Source: Rhopalosiphum padi (Eukaryota > Arthropoda > Insecta > Hemiptera > Aphididae). From it: a stretch of DNA of 64,000 bases. The notes below the pieces were generated by a model that ran no database searches, was not told the DNA's origin, and saw nothing but the letters and a program-made list of their open reading frames with translations. Within the stretch, counting starts at the first letter, position 1. The number at the start of each line of letters is the position of its first letter. The position numbers were made by a program, and so were the translations under genes. Of this stretch, positions 1 to 11,088 are shown piece after piece. The stretch is from positions 60,115,858-60,179,857 of the forward strand of contig NC_083598.1 of NCBI RefSeq assembly GCF_020882245.1, written 5' to 3'.

Positions 1-62
1 AAAAGAAATACGAGTCTAAAATAAAATTAATTGTACTCATACTACCTATTACCTATTCTTAG

Positions 63-1772
63 GCTCTATTGTGATTCTATAGAATCAGATGATCGACTTG
101 CATGTACAGCAACATTACAGGCCATATTAGAAACTCTTCTCAAGAATATAGCACCAATTTTACCTCATTTAGCTGAAGAAGCATTTTCTTACTATCCACT
201 AAGTATTTTTAAATTTTCTTCAGTGTTCATCAAAAAATATTTATTATTTATAATTTCAAACTATTTTAGGAAACACCACATTTTTTAAATCGTCCATTAC
301 AAATGTTCATCAAATAGTTATTCCAGATTCAGAACAAGTAATATCAACCATGGAAAATGCTTTAATGGTTAAAAATAAATTATCTAATTTATTACAAGGA
401 AAAAATTCACTTGAACAATCTTTAGTTATTGCATCACCTAGCAAGACATTCAATTTATTAAAGGTAAAAATGTATTTTTTTTTTTTTTAATTTTATTAGT
501 TGAAAAATATTTGAATGTATAAAATATCAGTTTAAAAAAACAAGTATTTGAAATATTATCAAAAATAAAAATCTTGCTGCTGAATTATATATACATACTG
601 AATATACACTTAGTCAAGATCAAAGTCTATGAAGTAGATCATTGTAATGAATTTGTTTAATTTAAATACAATAATTCATACAAATGAGACTACGATAAAT
701 TTTATTTTTTTAAATTTTCATAAGAATAACTTAATCAATTTCTAACATTCAACCTTATATTAAAAATTATATGCATTTTTAATAACAAAATAATCAGCAA
801 ACTATATTCTTGTTAAAAAATTGTGACCATATAGTATGTATTTTTAATTGGTGTAAAAAGCTTATGGAAAACCTTGAACTACATTTTCAAATTTTTTTAC
901 TTACTAACTAAAATGTTAACATACATAAACTCAAACTAAAAAATATCAAAAATTTAATTTATCTTTAAATAGAAGAAAAATACTAAAATAGCAATAATAT
1001 TTAGTGTTTTATCATGTCTGGTAAATGTTATTATGAATATTTGATGAAAATTTCAAGTTTTTATAGTTATTAATTTTTAAATTATAACAAATAAATTATT
1101 TCATTTTTGTCAAAAAAAATAAATTCCTGTTTTCCTGAGTGCTTTATAACATACTGCACTTTTTAAAGTCTATAAAACAAATTGTTGTAAAACAAATACA
1201 TTCATTGTCAAGTTCAGAATTTAATATTCAGTTGTAGACTAATGATTAAATTAATAATGGTGTTTCTGGTAGGTCATGGTCATCAAGTATTCATAACATG
1301 ATATTTAAAAAAAAATATTATTTAAAATGGGTTATAAAATGAATGTTATAATTAGATTTTTTGAGACTAAACAATTTTTCTTGTACTTCTTTGTTAAATT
1401 TCTTTAGTTCAATAAATTAAAAATATTAAAACATTTCATTCTATACCATTTGTATTAGTGTTGTGCATTACTCCCTCACAAAATAAAGATAATAATATTT
1501 CATTACATTATGAAAAAAAACTGTTAAAACAAATTATGAAAATTAATATATGATTGTTTTAGATTTTACATCCTAAAAACAATGCTACAAGATCTGACTT
1601 AATTGAATTACTTCAAGTGAGTTCAATTGATTTAGTTCTTAATGATACAATTGACATAAAAACAAGTGACACAAAACACATTTTATGCAAACGGTGCCGT
1701 AGATGGTCAGCAGAAAAAGAAGATTATTTATGTAAACGATGTGAAAAAACAGTTAATATCTTTTATTCATAA
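63..1772 (+). CDS. IARS2: Mitochondrial isoleucyl-tRNA synthetase, 3' end (partial)
   Basis: Charges mitochondrial tRNA-Ile with isoleucine. Only the last three coding exons are present: 63-202, 270-463 and 1563-1772 (TAA 1770-1772); the rest lies to the left. Exons join in consistent phase (one base left over after 202, codon boundary after 463) with donors GTATTT and GTAAAA and AG acceptors. The first exon carries the helical anticodon-binding domain signature, with the motif APILPHLAEEAF typical of class Ia synthetases. The last exon ends in a zinc knuckle, CKRCRRW followed by LCKRCEKT, the C-terminal tRNA-binding module of bacterial-type and mitochondrial IleRS; cytosolic IleRS lacks this arrangement, which is why the mitochondrial enzyme is called. 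The 1.1-kb intron 464-1562 is plain AT-rich DNA with no gene seen. It is convergent with the cuticular gene starting at 1872, leaving about 100 bases between stop codons. Confidence 0.9.
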
Positions 1773-1871
1773 TAGATGAGTAGATAATTTTAATTTTAAG
1801 TTAATTATACAAGTATAATAATTAATACTGTATTAAAAAATTATAAAATATTATTTGTTGACTATTGTATA

Positions 1872-2319
1872 TTAGGCTTTTGATATCCTGAAACCTCTGG
1901 TGTCAGCTATCCAATTGTATGTTATAAGTCGACCATCGACATTTGTAGTATATGAACCCCGTTGAACAAGAATAGCATCCTCTCCATTGTTGTTTGATAA
2001 TAGCTTCCCCATCTTCTCTTCTCCAGTACCATCATCCAACTTATAACTGTAAAATATTTAATTAAAAGTAAAATAACCTTATTATAGTATAATATTTATT
2101 AAATATCAATACATTACCGTGATAAGAATTGACCTGAGTCATCTCTTTTATTTGTTAGAGACACTAACTCTACTGGGTTGCATTCAATGAAATTAAGCAT
2201 TATACAACCAATTACAAATAATAACACCTAAGAATTATAAAACTTACAAAATTAGATAACATATTTACCAAGTATATAATATAGCCTAAAAATATAAATT
2301 AACTACTCACGAATTTCAT
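1872..2319 (-). CDS. RR-type cuticular protein (chitin-binding type 4), small
   Basis: Secreted structural protein of the exoskeleton. Three exons read on the minus strand: 2319-2311 (only MKF), 2227-2118 and 2046-1872 (stop TAA 1874-1872), giving 97 residues. The first intron splits the signal peptide (MKFVLLFVIGCIML), the usual layout of insect cuticular genes. The body has a degenerate Rebers-Riddiford consensus: YKLDDGTGEEK, then GSYTTNVDGRLITYNWIADT, then RGFR. This matches the G-x-Y-x-x-x-x-DG-x-x-x-x-V-x-Y-x-AD-x-x-G(F) pattern with Asn-Trp replacing the usual Thr-Tyr near its end. The mature protein is unusually short, with almost nothing flanking the chitin-binding core. Subfamily (RR-1 rather than RR-2) is an inference from the short core. 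No convincing TATA box was found; an AATCAGCTC stretch about 20 bases above the ATG could be an initiator. Confidence 0.85.
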
Positions 2320-3373
2320 TGTAATTGATATTGGTATCGAATTATATGGAGCTGATTGTATAAGCTATTCAACCATAAGAAGACTGCAATGTAAAATAAA
2401 TTCCTTCTCACTACTTCTAATTTATTTATTTATTTTTTTTTATGTGCCGTATAGTGCCATTGCCTTGAAGATTAAACAATAAATTATGTTTCGGGGTGTC
2501 AAACTGGTTTTACTAATGTATTCTTAACTATACATATATTATATTATATATACATGCATATGTGTGTTTGTATATATATATATTTGGAAGTGTTCGCAGA
2601 ACATCAATTATCGTTGGACAATTTGTAGATGACAGAATTAAACAGTTTTTAAATGTTTAAAAAATGTATAATGCAAAAGTAATCGGATATAAAATTATAT
2701 AAATTATAATGTCACATATAAAGTAATATAAAGTTGTATTAACGTTAACCTGTTTTACTACTTTTATTATGACCTTATACTTGGTTATTTTAAGTTAATA
2801 ATACATATAATATAAGTTAGTGTTATGCTGTAATTATAAAAAAATTTGTATAATTTTGATTATTTAACAAAAATATCACAATAAACATATATTAAAATAC
2901 ATAATAAACTAATATTATTAAAATAAAATAAAACAATACAATAATATTGATAAAATATGCTAAATAAATAAATATTGAAAATTAATTGTTGGAATTAAAA
3001 AAATTAATTTTAGTACATTGAGCAGATAAGATAATGTATAACAAATTACAAAAACATACATATTGTTTTATGAACAAATTTAATAATAGACAACTTTTTT
3101 GTGAATTTCAGTTATTTATTAATATGTATTTGGATTCAAGTTATTTTTGTTTTCCATTTGAATTAAAACTAAATCCTTATAATGCAATAAACAATATCTT
3201 GGAAGCTATACAATTATTATTTGTATTAAATAATAGTTAAAATTTAAATGTAATATTGGAAACCAATTTATATCTGTTATAATATATATGCTTTTGATTT
3301 GTTTGTTAGACTTTACATTATAACTTGCTCAATCACTCAAAACACTTAAGTATAATTAGTGGCAACAATTAAA
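2320..3373. other. Intergenic, AT-rich
   Basis: Between the cuticular gene (which starts leftward at 2319) and the 3' end of cortactin. It holds AT-rich sequence with TA-rich runs near 2530-2585. On the minus strand an AATAAA lies near 3113-3121, about 250 bases past the cortactin stop, and is a candidate polyadenylation signal for it. A 68-codon open frame at 3034-3240 has no recognisable content. Nothing else is seen. Confidence 0.5.
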
Positions 3374-6300
3374 CTAATCAATGATTTCAACATAATTGGC
3401 TGGAAACAAACCATATTGACCTTTGCATAAACCTCTCCACCAACCTTTATCGATCTAAAAAAAAACAAAGTTATAACGTGTAATATATTAATTTAAATAT
3501 TATTATTTAATTATACTTAAATTTATATCTGTATTAAATGCACTTTTGTCTTTTAATATAAATTGTATTTAATTGTTTATTTATACAATAGGTACATACA
3601 ATTATGTAATTCAATAAATTTGTTAAGTGATAATATACTATAATTTTAGTTTTTACCATTTCAATATTTGTCACAATATCATCAGGATCAAAACTTATTT
3701 CATCATCAGCCGCTAAAAAATATAAATTAAAAACATATATTAATCACCCAATTTAAAAATCTTAACCAAAGTGTTTTTTATAATATATTTTTAAATTATT
3801 AATTAAAATAAATTGTTTGATAATCATATTAAAAAGCTAAATAAATAAAAGCATTTAAGTATAACACTTGTAGAATAAAGTCTATACTTACATGCTTGAT
3901 AATCATATAAAGCCACAGCAATATATCCACCTTCTGGATCTTCTTCAGATGCTGCTCCATTCTTAAGTTGCTCATGCAGCTTTTGTTCTTCTAATTGTCT
4001 TTCTTCTTCAAGTCTATTTAGCTCTTCTTTTTTCTTGGCTTCTTCTTCCAATTTAAGCTTAGTCGTCTCTTCATCTAGTTTTTTCTTTGTCGACTCTTCA
4101 TCTAGTTTTTTCTTTGTCGACTCTTCTTCTAGTTTTTTTTTTGTCGACTCTTCTTCTAGTTTTTTCTTTATTGACTCTTCTTCTAGTTTTTTCTTTATTG
4201 ATTCTTCTTCTAGTTTTTTTTGGATTGCCTCTTCTTCTAATTTTTTCTTATCTTCTATCATTTTTTCTTCATCTGCTTTTTTTTTTAATTCAGCTCTAGC
4301 CAATTCTTCCATTTTTTTCCTCTCATTCTCCTTTAATATTTCTTCATTCATTTTTTGCTGTTCTTCTAATTTTATCCTCTCGTGTTGTCTTTTTATTTCT
4401 TCATTAAGTTTTTCCTCTTCTTTCAGTTTCTGTTTCAGTATAGTATTTTCTTTTTCAATTCTAGCTTGTTCTTCTTTTCGTTTACGTTCTTCTTCTTCTG
4501 CTGCAATTCTTTTTAATGCTTCCTCATCATTTTTCACAGATGGTTGAATAGTTGCACCAACAACAACTGGAGGACGAATAAATTCGCTAGATTTAGGTAA
4601 CTCTTCTTCATCATAATCAATTTTCTAAAATAATGTTAATTATCATGATTAATTAAAATATGTTAATATTTAATATTATCTTAGTTACAAATTCTAAAAT
4701 AGCTTAAAAGTGCATAGGCAAACTATTGAATAAACGTGTTGTAAAATCAATAAAATGTTTTAAAAATATCTTTAATATGATAAAAAATACTTAATAAAAA
4801 CAAATATGAAAAACATTATTCTAATATTCTCTATTGATGTAATCATTCCTGCTTGTTTTTAATTAATCCAGAATTTTACGCTAAAACACCATAATAAAAT
4901 CTAGTTTCTTATGTGTTGGATTGGCAATTCCATCAAGTTATGCATATCTTAGATATTTGTATAAAATATATTTATATTAAACGGGGCGGTATTTTTTTAT
5001 ATGCTATTATTATTAATTAATACCTTAATCAATATTAATTGTACAATAGGTTAAACATAAAGTTGTTAATTTTTTATCATTATTTAAATTATAAAGATTA
5101 AGATTTTGTCTTTACATTAAGCTACATACTTTAAGCCTAAAGTATGTCATTATTAAAGAAAATCAAAAAGGTGTAAATAAACTTAATTTGATTAAGATAA
5201 CTGACTTCTTGATAATCTATAAAACTAAATGACATAAAAATAAATCATCTTCATATTTACAATGAAATGTAGTTAATTAGGAGTGGTATCTTTTTATAGT
5301 AATTTATATATTTTAAAAAGCTAGCCAATATCTAACTAAACACTGTGTTAAGCAATGATATTCAAACTTAAAATTTTTTTTAATCTATTTCTTTAGTATT
5401 CTAACTTATAAGTATTGTTTTATTTCTTAAAATTACTTTAAATATAATTTACAGAGCTTACAGTAATTGGAGTGTTTTTAACTTGTTCTGAACCATCAAG
5501 AAGCTTTTGTTTCTGTTCTTCTTTCTCCTGTAATTCTTTCAAACGTTTTTCCTCTCTTTCACGAGCTTCCTTTTTTTCTTGTAATTCTCTTTGTTTTCTT
5601 CTTTCTTGTTCTGCTAAACGCCGTTTTTCATTTTCTTCTTCTTCTTGCTTAGCCATATTTTCAAATTTTGCTCTTAGACTTGATGGTTTAATACTTGCTA
5701 AATATAATAACAATTGTAAAATAATTAATTTTATGAAATACTGCTCAAAAAGTAAATTGTTTTAACTGTTAAGTATATTGAATACTAAGGATTTTAAAAA
5801 TTAAATATAATAAACATTTAATTTAGATATAATATATATTTTAATACATACTTATCTCTGGTTTCTGTTTTTCATAATTTGTTCCAACTTGACCAGAACT
5901 TTCATTATAATTATGAGCAGATTTATCTAACCTATCATTTTGAACACCAAATTTTCCTCCAAAACCCTATTCATTAAATTATTCCATTATATATTATTAT
6001 ATATTATTAAAGAATAATATAATAAAATTTATTTATTTCACTAAAGTAACTTACTTTACTATGGTCAACTTGACTTTGATGTTTTTCAACAGTTTCTACA
6101 TTATCCCACCCAACAGCAGACTTATCTTGACGATCTGACTGCACACCAAATTTTCCACCAAAACCAACAGCATAATCTATTGATCATAAAAATGTAATAA
6201 AAAATAAATATTTAAAAAAAATAATGTATAATCATACCTTTTTGAGACTCATGCTTTTGTAATTTTTCCACATAATCCCAACCAACAGCACTTTTATCCT

Positions 6301-7050
6301 GACGATCAGCTTGCACACCAAATTTTCCACCAAAACCAGAACTATAATCTTTTTGAGATCCATGTTTTTCTACTTTTTCTTTATGACTCCAACTGACAGC
6401 ACTCTTAAATAATAAACATTAAATAAAGTTATGAATATAACCATTTTTAAGTATACATGATAACTATTTAATCATGTTATTTTGAAAACAGATCAAAGAT
6501 AAAATATTAATAATCATACCTTGTCAATTCGATCTGATTGAACACCATATTTACCACCAAAACCAGAACTATAGTCTGTCTGTGAGGCATGCTTAAAGTG
6601 AGGTGCAATATAGTCATGTCCAACAGCCGATTTATCCATTCTAAGAAAAACACAACATATTACAGTTCATTATTAAAATGTATTTAATTAATAATAACTA
6701 TACCTGTCAGATTGCACACCAAATTTACCACCATATCCAAATGCTGCTTGAGGACCTTCTTCCATTTCTTTTTTCTTCTGAACTTCATGAGCCTTAGTCA
6801 CTTCTTCTCGTAATTGACTCATACTAAACAAATAATAATAATAAGTAAAATTAATACAAATACCAATAAAAATAACAAAAGTGACTAACTCAACGTGATC
6901 TAATACGCGTCCAGAACCGGGGATGGTGCGAGAGCCCCATCTTTGTTCTTCCTCGCTAACATCATTCACAAAATCTGGATCAGTCTCCCAGTCGTCATCT
7001 GTGTTCTCGACTGGTATCTCAATGTTAACTCCGGCAGACGACTTCCACAT
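3374..7050 (-). CDS. Cortactin: Cortactin (Arp2/3- and F-actin-binding, SH3)
   Basis: Scaffold for branched actin at the cell cortex. Ten coding exons, 5' to 3' on the minus strand: 7050-6890, 6823-6704, 6640-6520, 6403-6238, 6176-6055, 5966-5852, 5697-5462, 4624-3892, 3712-3657, 3454-3374; all phases agree and give 636 residues. The start MWKSSAG is the family's usual N-terminus, so ATG 7050 is chosen; an AG acceptor just before 7080 implies an upstream 5' UTR exon, not located. Domains: N-terminal acidic region with the Arp2/3-binding DDW (residues 19-21) and DPDFVNDVSE; four complete 37-residue cortactin repeats and a fifth partial one (about 82-255), each with GFGGKFGVQ, DR and DKSAV; a highly charged helical region (about 275-560); a C-terminal SH3 domain (about 581-636) with ALYDYQA, GWWRG and PANYVE. 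The long proline/serine linker of vertebrate cortactin is largely replaced by the charged helix. Identity is very secure. Confidence 0.96.
4042..4235 (-). repeat. 27-bp minisatellite inside cortactin exon 8
   Basis: About seven tandem copies of a 27-bp unit lie in frame in the cortactin helical region. Each encodes nine residues of the form ESxKKKLEE; neighbouring units differ by one or a few bases (I/T at the third position, LEE/LDE at the end). The near-identical central copies indicate recent slippage or unequal crossover. Because the unit is a multiple of three, copy-number change preserves the frame. The reverse strand shows a long open frame here that is only the complement of this repeat. 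Confidence 0.85.
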
Positions 7051-7080
7051 AATGTTCTTTAAAAACTTTTCTGCCAACAA

Positions 7081-9249
7081 CTATAAATTCATATAAAAAA
7101 TTCTTTATATATATGATATACAAAAACTCTATAATGAAAATTAAATGAGCACGAAATTTGAAAACAGCCACATAAATAATTAAAATAGTGAGTAATGAAT
7201 AATGACTAATGAGTAATAATATTAGTAAAAAATATTACTGTATACGCTATATCGCTGTGGACTAAGTGTCTGTAAGAATATACCTATATAATATAAGTAT
7301 TATAAGTTAATATTATTATAATCTTTAGGACTATGATACAGTTATGAGTCCCATCATCCGTTATCACTTAAAATAAGATGACAACAAATCATGGTAATTC
7401 TTCTTTATCATTTTTTTGCAACGATGATTTCGAAATCAGAGGACAGAGTCGAGTCCGCTGCCAAACAAAACGGTTTTGTAAAAATGACAAAACAACTTGT
7501 GGTCGATCAGGATAATATAAGTTGTAACAGCGTATTTGTATTGTAATAATTTAACTATTTAAGTGTATCATAATATCGTGTGTAAACATGTATATTGTGC
7601 GCACTGACGCGCGCAAAGGTGCTGGTTCACACAATCACATACTCCCATAGTCCCATTATATAGGTACCTACTCGTTATTATTCATTACAGTAGGGTGTTG
7701 GTTTGGATGTTTTAACGCGTTTTCGGTCTATTAATGAAATCTCCGGTCGTGACGCGGCCGCATATTATTATAATCTATAAGTGCACTGCAATGTGTATAA
7801 ATGGTATTAAGCTATTGATATTATACATCACAATCTATAGTCTAAATGTTCTATACATTAGTCCATTACCTGCCTATATTGTATTTGACATTAATATTAT
7901 TGACAAATGTAGTAAATGTACCCGAACGTTGCGTGATCAGGGCGATCGAAAATCGTGTCGAAAACGGACTGCATCCAAGTGGCCGAGTACCTCACTCGAC
8001 ACATAAATCGTATTATATACAGGATGATTCACTAAGCATGCTCACCCACAATTTTTCCTTTACTAAAGAATTTATTCGAATTCTAATTCTTGGAATTATA
8101 AATATCTGTACTAAGTTTTTATATTTTAAATCATTGAGATATTTTCACTATACTTAAGGGGTAATCCTGTGGCGATACAATGAAACTTTTGAAAAATTAT
8201 AAACATTTGTTTTTAAAATCAGATTCCCGCTTTTTACTGTACATTATATTTAATCATCTTTTTAAACCTTTATGCCCTAAACCAAAATTCTAATGTGTAA
8301 ATATTCTTTAATTATTGAAATGTTTAATCAATATGGTCAATAATATGGAACACCAGTAAATAGCCTTATGGTTTACCAAAATATTAAATAGATGTAATAC
8401 TGATTTTTTAAACATTTAATATACTTGAACCATTTTTACGAATTATAAATATTGATAAATATATATATATATATATAAATTATTAAAATTTACAAATCAA
8501 CATATTGGCATAGTCAAAGCATCCATATCTTTCAAACCTATATTATCCTTTATATATATATAAAGTTAAACAACTCAAATACTATACGTCTATACTGGTA
8601 CGATTGGGTGAAATTTGTTTTTTATACGTCGAAATTTCCAGAAAAATTCCAGCTAAATAATTTACAACAAAAATGGGGTTGCTCATTTTAAAATCAGAAG
8701 TATCTCAAAACATTCCTTAAGTAGTACAAAAAATCTCAAAAATTTAAAAATATAATCCTTGAGTATTTTTAAAAATTCAGAAATCAGATTTTGAACAATT
8801 ACATCATTGAATAACAGAGGTATGGATCACTCTGTATAGTAGGTAACATAATAATATTATATTGTATTATCACATCTGTTTCGATGTCCATTACCTATAA
8901 ACTATAATAATATGGGTACCTATGTAATATATTGTAGGTATAAAGTATATCATTATTATTATTATAATTGTTGCGGTGTTCCAGTGGTTGCAAGTTGTGT
9001 TGTTATGTTAAACCTTTATGGTAAATGCGCACTACATTGCCCACCGTGACAACAAATTTTTGCGTCAATTATTACATATTAATGTTTTATTATTATAAAA
9101 AATTATGTTTTTCTATAGCATTGTGTATATCACGTGTGTCGTTGGTTGCGGTTTTTTTGGCGATTCGTTGGTGGTGGGCGCCGACAGCTATTGCAGTGGC
9201 GGCGACGTGCATTTAGGGAAACCAATTATCTTAAATCTTTCGATTTTCG
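7081..9249. other. Intergenic: cortactin 5' flank, then repeat
   Basis: The part next to cortactin (about 7380-7760) is less AT-rich and is the likely site of its promoter and 5' UTR exon, though no single transcription start can be chosen. From 8018 to 8836 there is a TA-flanked inverted-repeat element (separate entry). Open frames at 7734-8006 and 7846-8157 show no recognisable domain. Confidence 0.4.
8018..8836. mobile_element. TA-flanked inverted-repeat element (mariner-like remnant)
   Basis: The left end reads TACAGGATGATTCAC and the right end is GGATCACTCTGTA. Read inward, both ends give TACAG-R-(G/A)TGATYCA, so they are imperfect terminal inverted repeats, and both are bordered by TA. 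The 0.8-kb interior has no intact reading frame. TA target sites are typical of the Tc1/mariner group, so this is probably a decayed non-autonomous member; no transposase signature is visible to prove it. Confidence 0.45.
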
Positions 9250-9597
9250 TATAAATAACGGCCGCGTCCACGACAAACTCATACTTCGCCGTCGTATCTG
9301 CACAGTAAAACAACTCGAGTTCAACGTGCAAATACAAATATAAAAATATCCGATTTGTTGTTAACTTTTACTCAAGTTTTTCCAGCCGTCGTTGTATATT
9401 CGTGTTTCGCGAACTTTTTAAATTCATCACAATAAAGTTTATACTTATATTTTACATATCTAATTATTAAAATTTACCCTTCAGCCGCAGCTAAATTGTC
9501 TGAACTTACGACTGCGTGCATTTGTTGACTTGTTGGACAGAAGCAGTCTTCAGACAACTCGAATATTACATATATTTTATATATTCACCGATTCATT
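9250..9597 (+). promoter_or_regulatory. Candidate promoter and 5' UTR of the CPCFC gene
   Basis: A TATAAATA at 9250-9257 is followed about 25-30 bases later by CTCATACTT, a plausible initiator, and then by a locally GC-richer stretch leading to the ATG at 9598. This would give a 5' UTR of about 310 bases. Both motifs are common by chance in AT-rich DNA; the position and the change in composition are the main support. Confidence 0.35.
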
Positions 9598-11088
9598 ATG
9601 TTCGGAGTACTTGTGAGTATATAATAGTATTATAATATAAAATCTTTATTAAAAGCACATACATTGATAAGTTTTAGTTATCACGTGGCACAAATAGTCG
9701 AAATAATATGCATATTGCATTTGCATAGATAATAGTCAATAGACAATAGTTTAATAGTATGTACCGTCAACTTTTGATAAAGATATATATTTATATCTAT
9801 TTTAATATTTTAGTAAATTTTTTTATTTTTTTTTATTTTAATAGCCATATAGGATATTAATATACTATATTTATTTCATATTTGTATACACATGCGAATT
9901 TCATGACTTATGAAGTCATGTCAGTCATGACTTCATGAGGTATAATAAGTATATAATAAAATATGTTTAATAGGTATTTTGAAATCGTACTAATAATAAA
10001 TTATACATTTATATGGAGGTTTAAAAATTTCAATTTCAATTCATAACTTAATAACTACCTATTATTTCAAATTCGAAAACCTTACTCTAATTGAGAAAGG
10101 TTATTGAATCATAGACATCATGTCTTAAATCACAAGGAATTTATTCAAACAACAATTTTATTTAGCACTATAAATTGTATATTATTTATGCATTCGTCAT
10201 AGGTATCTCATAATATAACAGACGATGTTATACTATATTATGACATCATAACTTTTCAGATAGACACCTAACCAAAAACAATGTTCCGAAATTCAAATGT
10301 GAAAATATTACTTTGCGGATTTTTGACCATATTATCTATAAGTAGCTACCATAATAGCTAGGTTTCTTCCCAACATTTTTTTCGCAAATATATTCTTTAA
10401 ACAAATCAAAAAAAAATCATGTGTATAGTAAGTTTCAGTACTTTAAAAGTTCATCATTATTTCACAAACTTGCACACCAATGGCCCATTTCCAAATATAT
10501 TATAATAGGGATAAATGATGTACGAGAACAACCTATAATATCGTAATCCGTTGTGTTTATATAATAACCATTTATTGGATTTTCAATAACATTGACTATA
10601 TGTACCTATAATATTATCGTACATGGAAATGTTGTTAAAAATCGTTGTTGATCTGTTGTACTCAGGCTGTCGTTTTCGCCGTCCAAGCCGCGGCTGTGCT
10701 GGCCGGCGGCGCCCGGTACCCGTCCGGACTGAATCCGGCGCTGTGTCCCAATTATCCGCACTGCGACAACGTGCTGTTGGCCGCATACGCCCAACCGGCG
10801 GCCGGCAACGATTACAATGACCACTACACCAACAACAACGCGGGTCAGTATTACGGTTCTGGTTACCAACACCATCCGTCCGAGGCATCCAACTACCACA
10901 ACAACCAGCCGCTGGTTCCGTCACCGTACACCGAGCCCGGTTACCCGGCCGGTCTCACGTCGTCCAATTGCCCCAACTACCCGTACTGCTCGCATCAGGT
11001 GCCGGCCGAGGCGCACAGGTACGTGCACAAGAAGTACCCATCTGGTGTCAGTCCGCATAACTGCCCCAACTACCCGTACTGTCACTGA
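9598..11088 (+). CDS. CPCFC-family cuticular protein
   Basis: Secreted cuticle component. Two coding exons: 9598-9612 (MFGVL, donor GTGAGT) and 10666-11088 (acceptor CTCAG, stop TGA 11086-11088), 145 residues in all. The joined N-terminus MFGVLAVVFAVQAAAVLAGG is a signal peptide split by a 1.05-kb intron, as is usual for cuticular genes. The mature chain has three C-x5-C motifs, CPNYPHC, CPNYPYC and CPNYPYC, each preceded by YPxGLxxxxCP or YPSGVSPHNC. This is the defining motif of the CPCFC family, and the third copy ends one residue before the C-terminus. The linkers are rich in Tyr, Asn, His, Pro and Gln. The coding exon is strongly GC-rich at third positions, unlike every other gene in the window, and throws up long shadow reading frames on both strands. 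Family identity is secure; the exact transcription start is not. Confidence 0.92.
9908..9938. repeat. Short inverted repeat in CPCFC intron
   Basis: An 11-base arm ATGAAGTCATG is followed after TCAGT by its exact complement, within the CPCFC intron. No function can be assigned. Confidence 0.4.

Noticed and set aside
4035..4547. Plus-strand 170-codon open frame, serine- and phenylalanine-rich
   Set aside because: It is the exact complement of the cortactin charged-helix exon and its 27-bp repeats; no independent signal.
5472..5765. Plus-strand 97-codon frame
   Set aside because: Complement of cortactin exon 7; composition is explained by the antisense of K/E-rich codons.
7734..8157. Two overlapping plus-strand frames of 90 and 103 codons
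   Set aside because: No domain, one runs into a TA-flanked repeat, and no splice or start context supports a gene.
9025..9343. Frames of 63 and 69 codons with Arg/Trp-rich text
   Set aside because: They lie in the locally GC-rich flank of the CPCFC gene and show no conserved motif.
10583..10924. Minus-strand frames of 97-113 codons and plus-strand frames at 10623-10820 and 10817-11110
   Set aside because: Shadows of the GC-rich CPCFC exon; no signal peptide or domain, and the CPCFC frame explains the composition.
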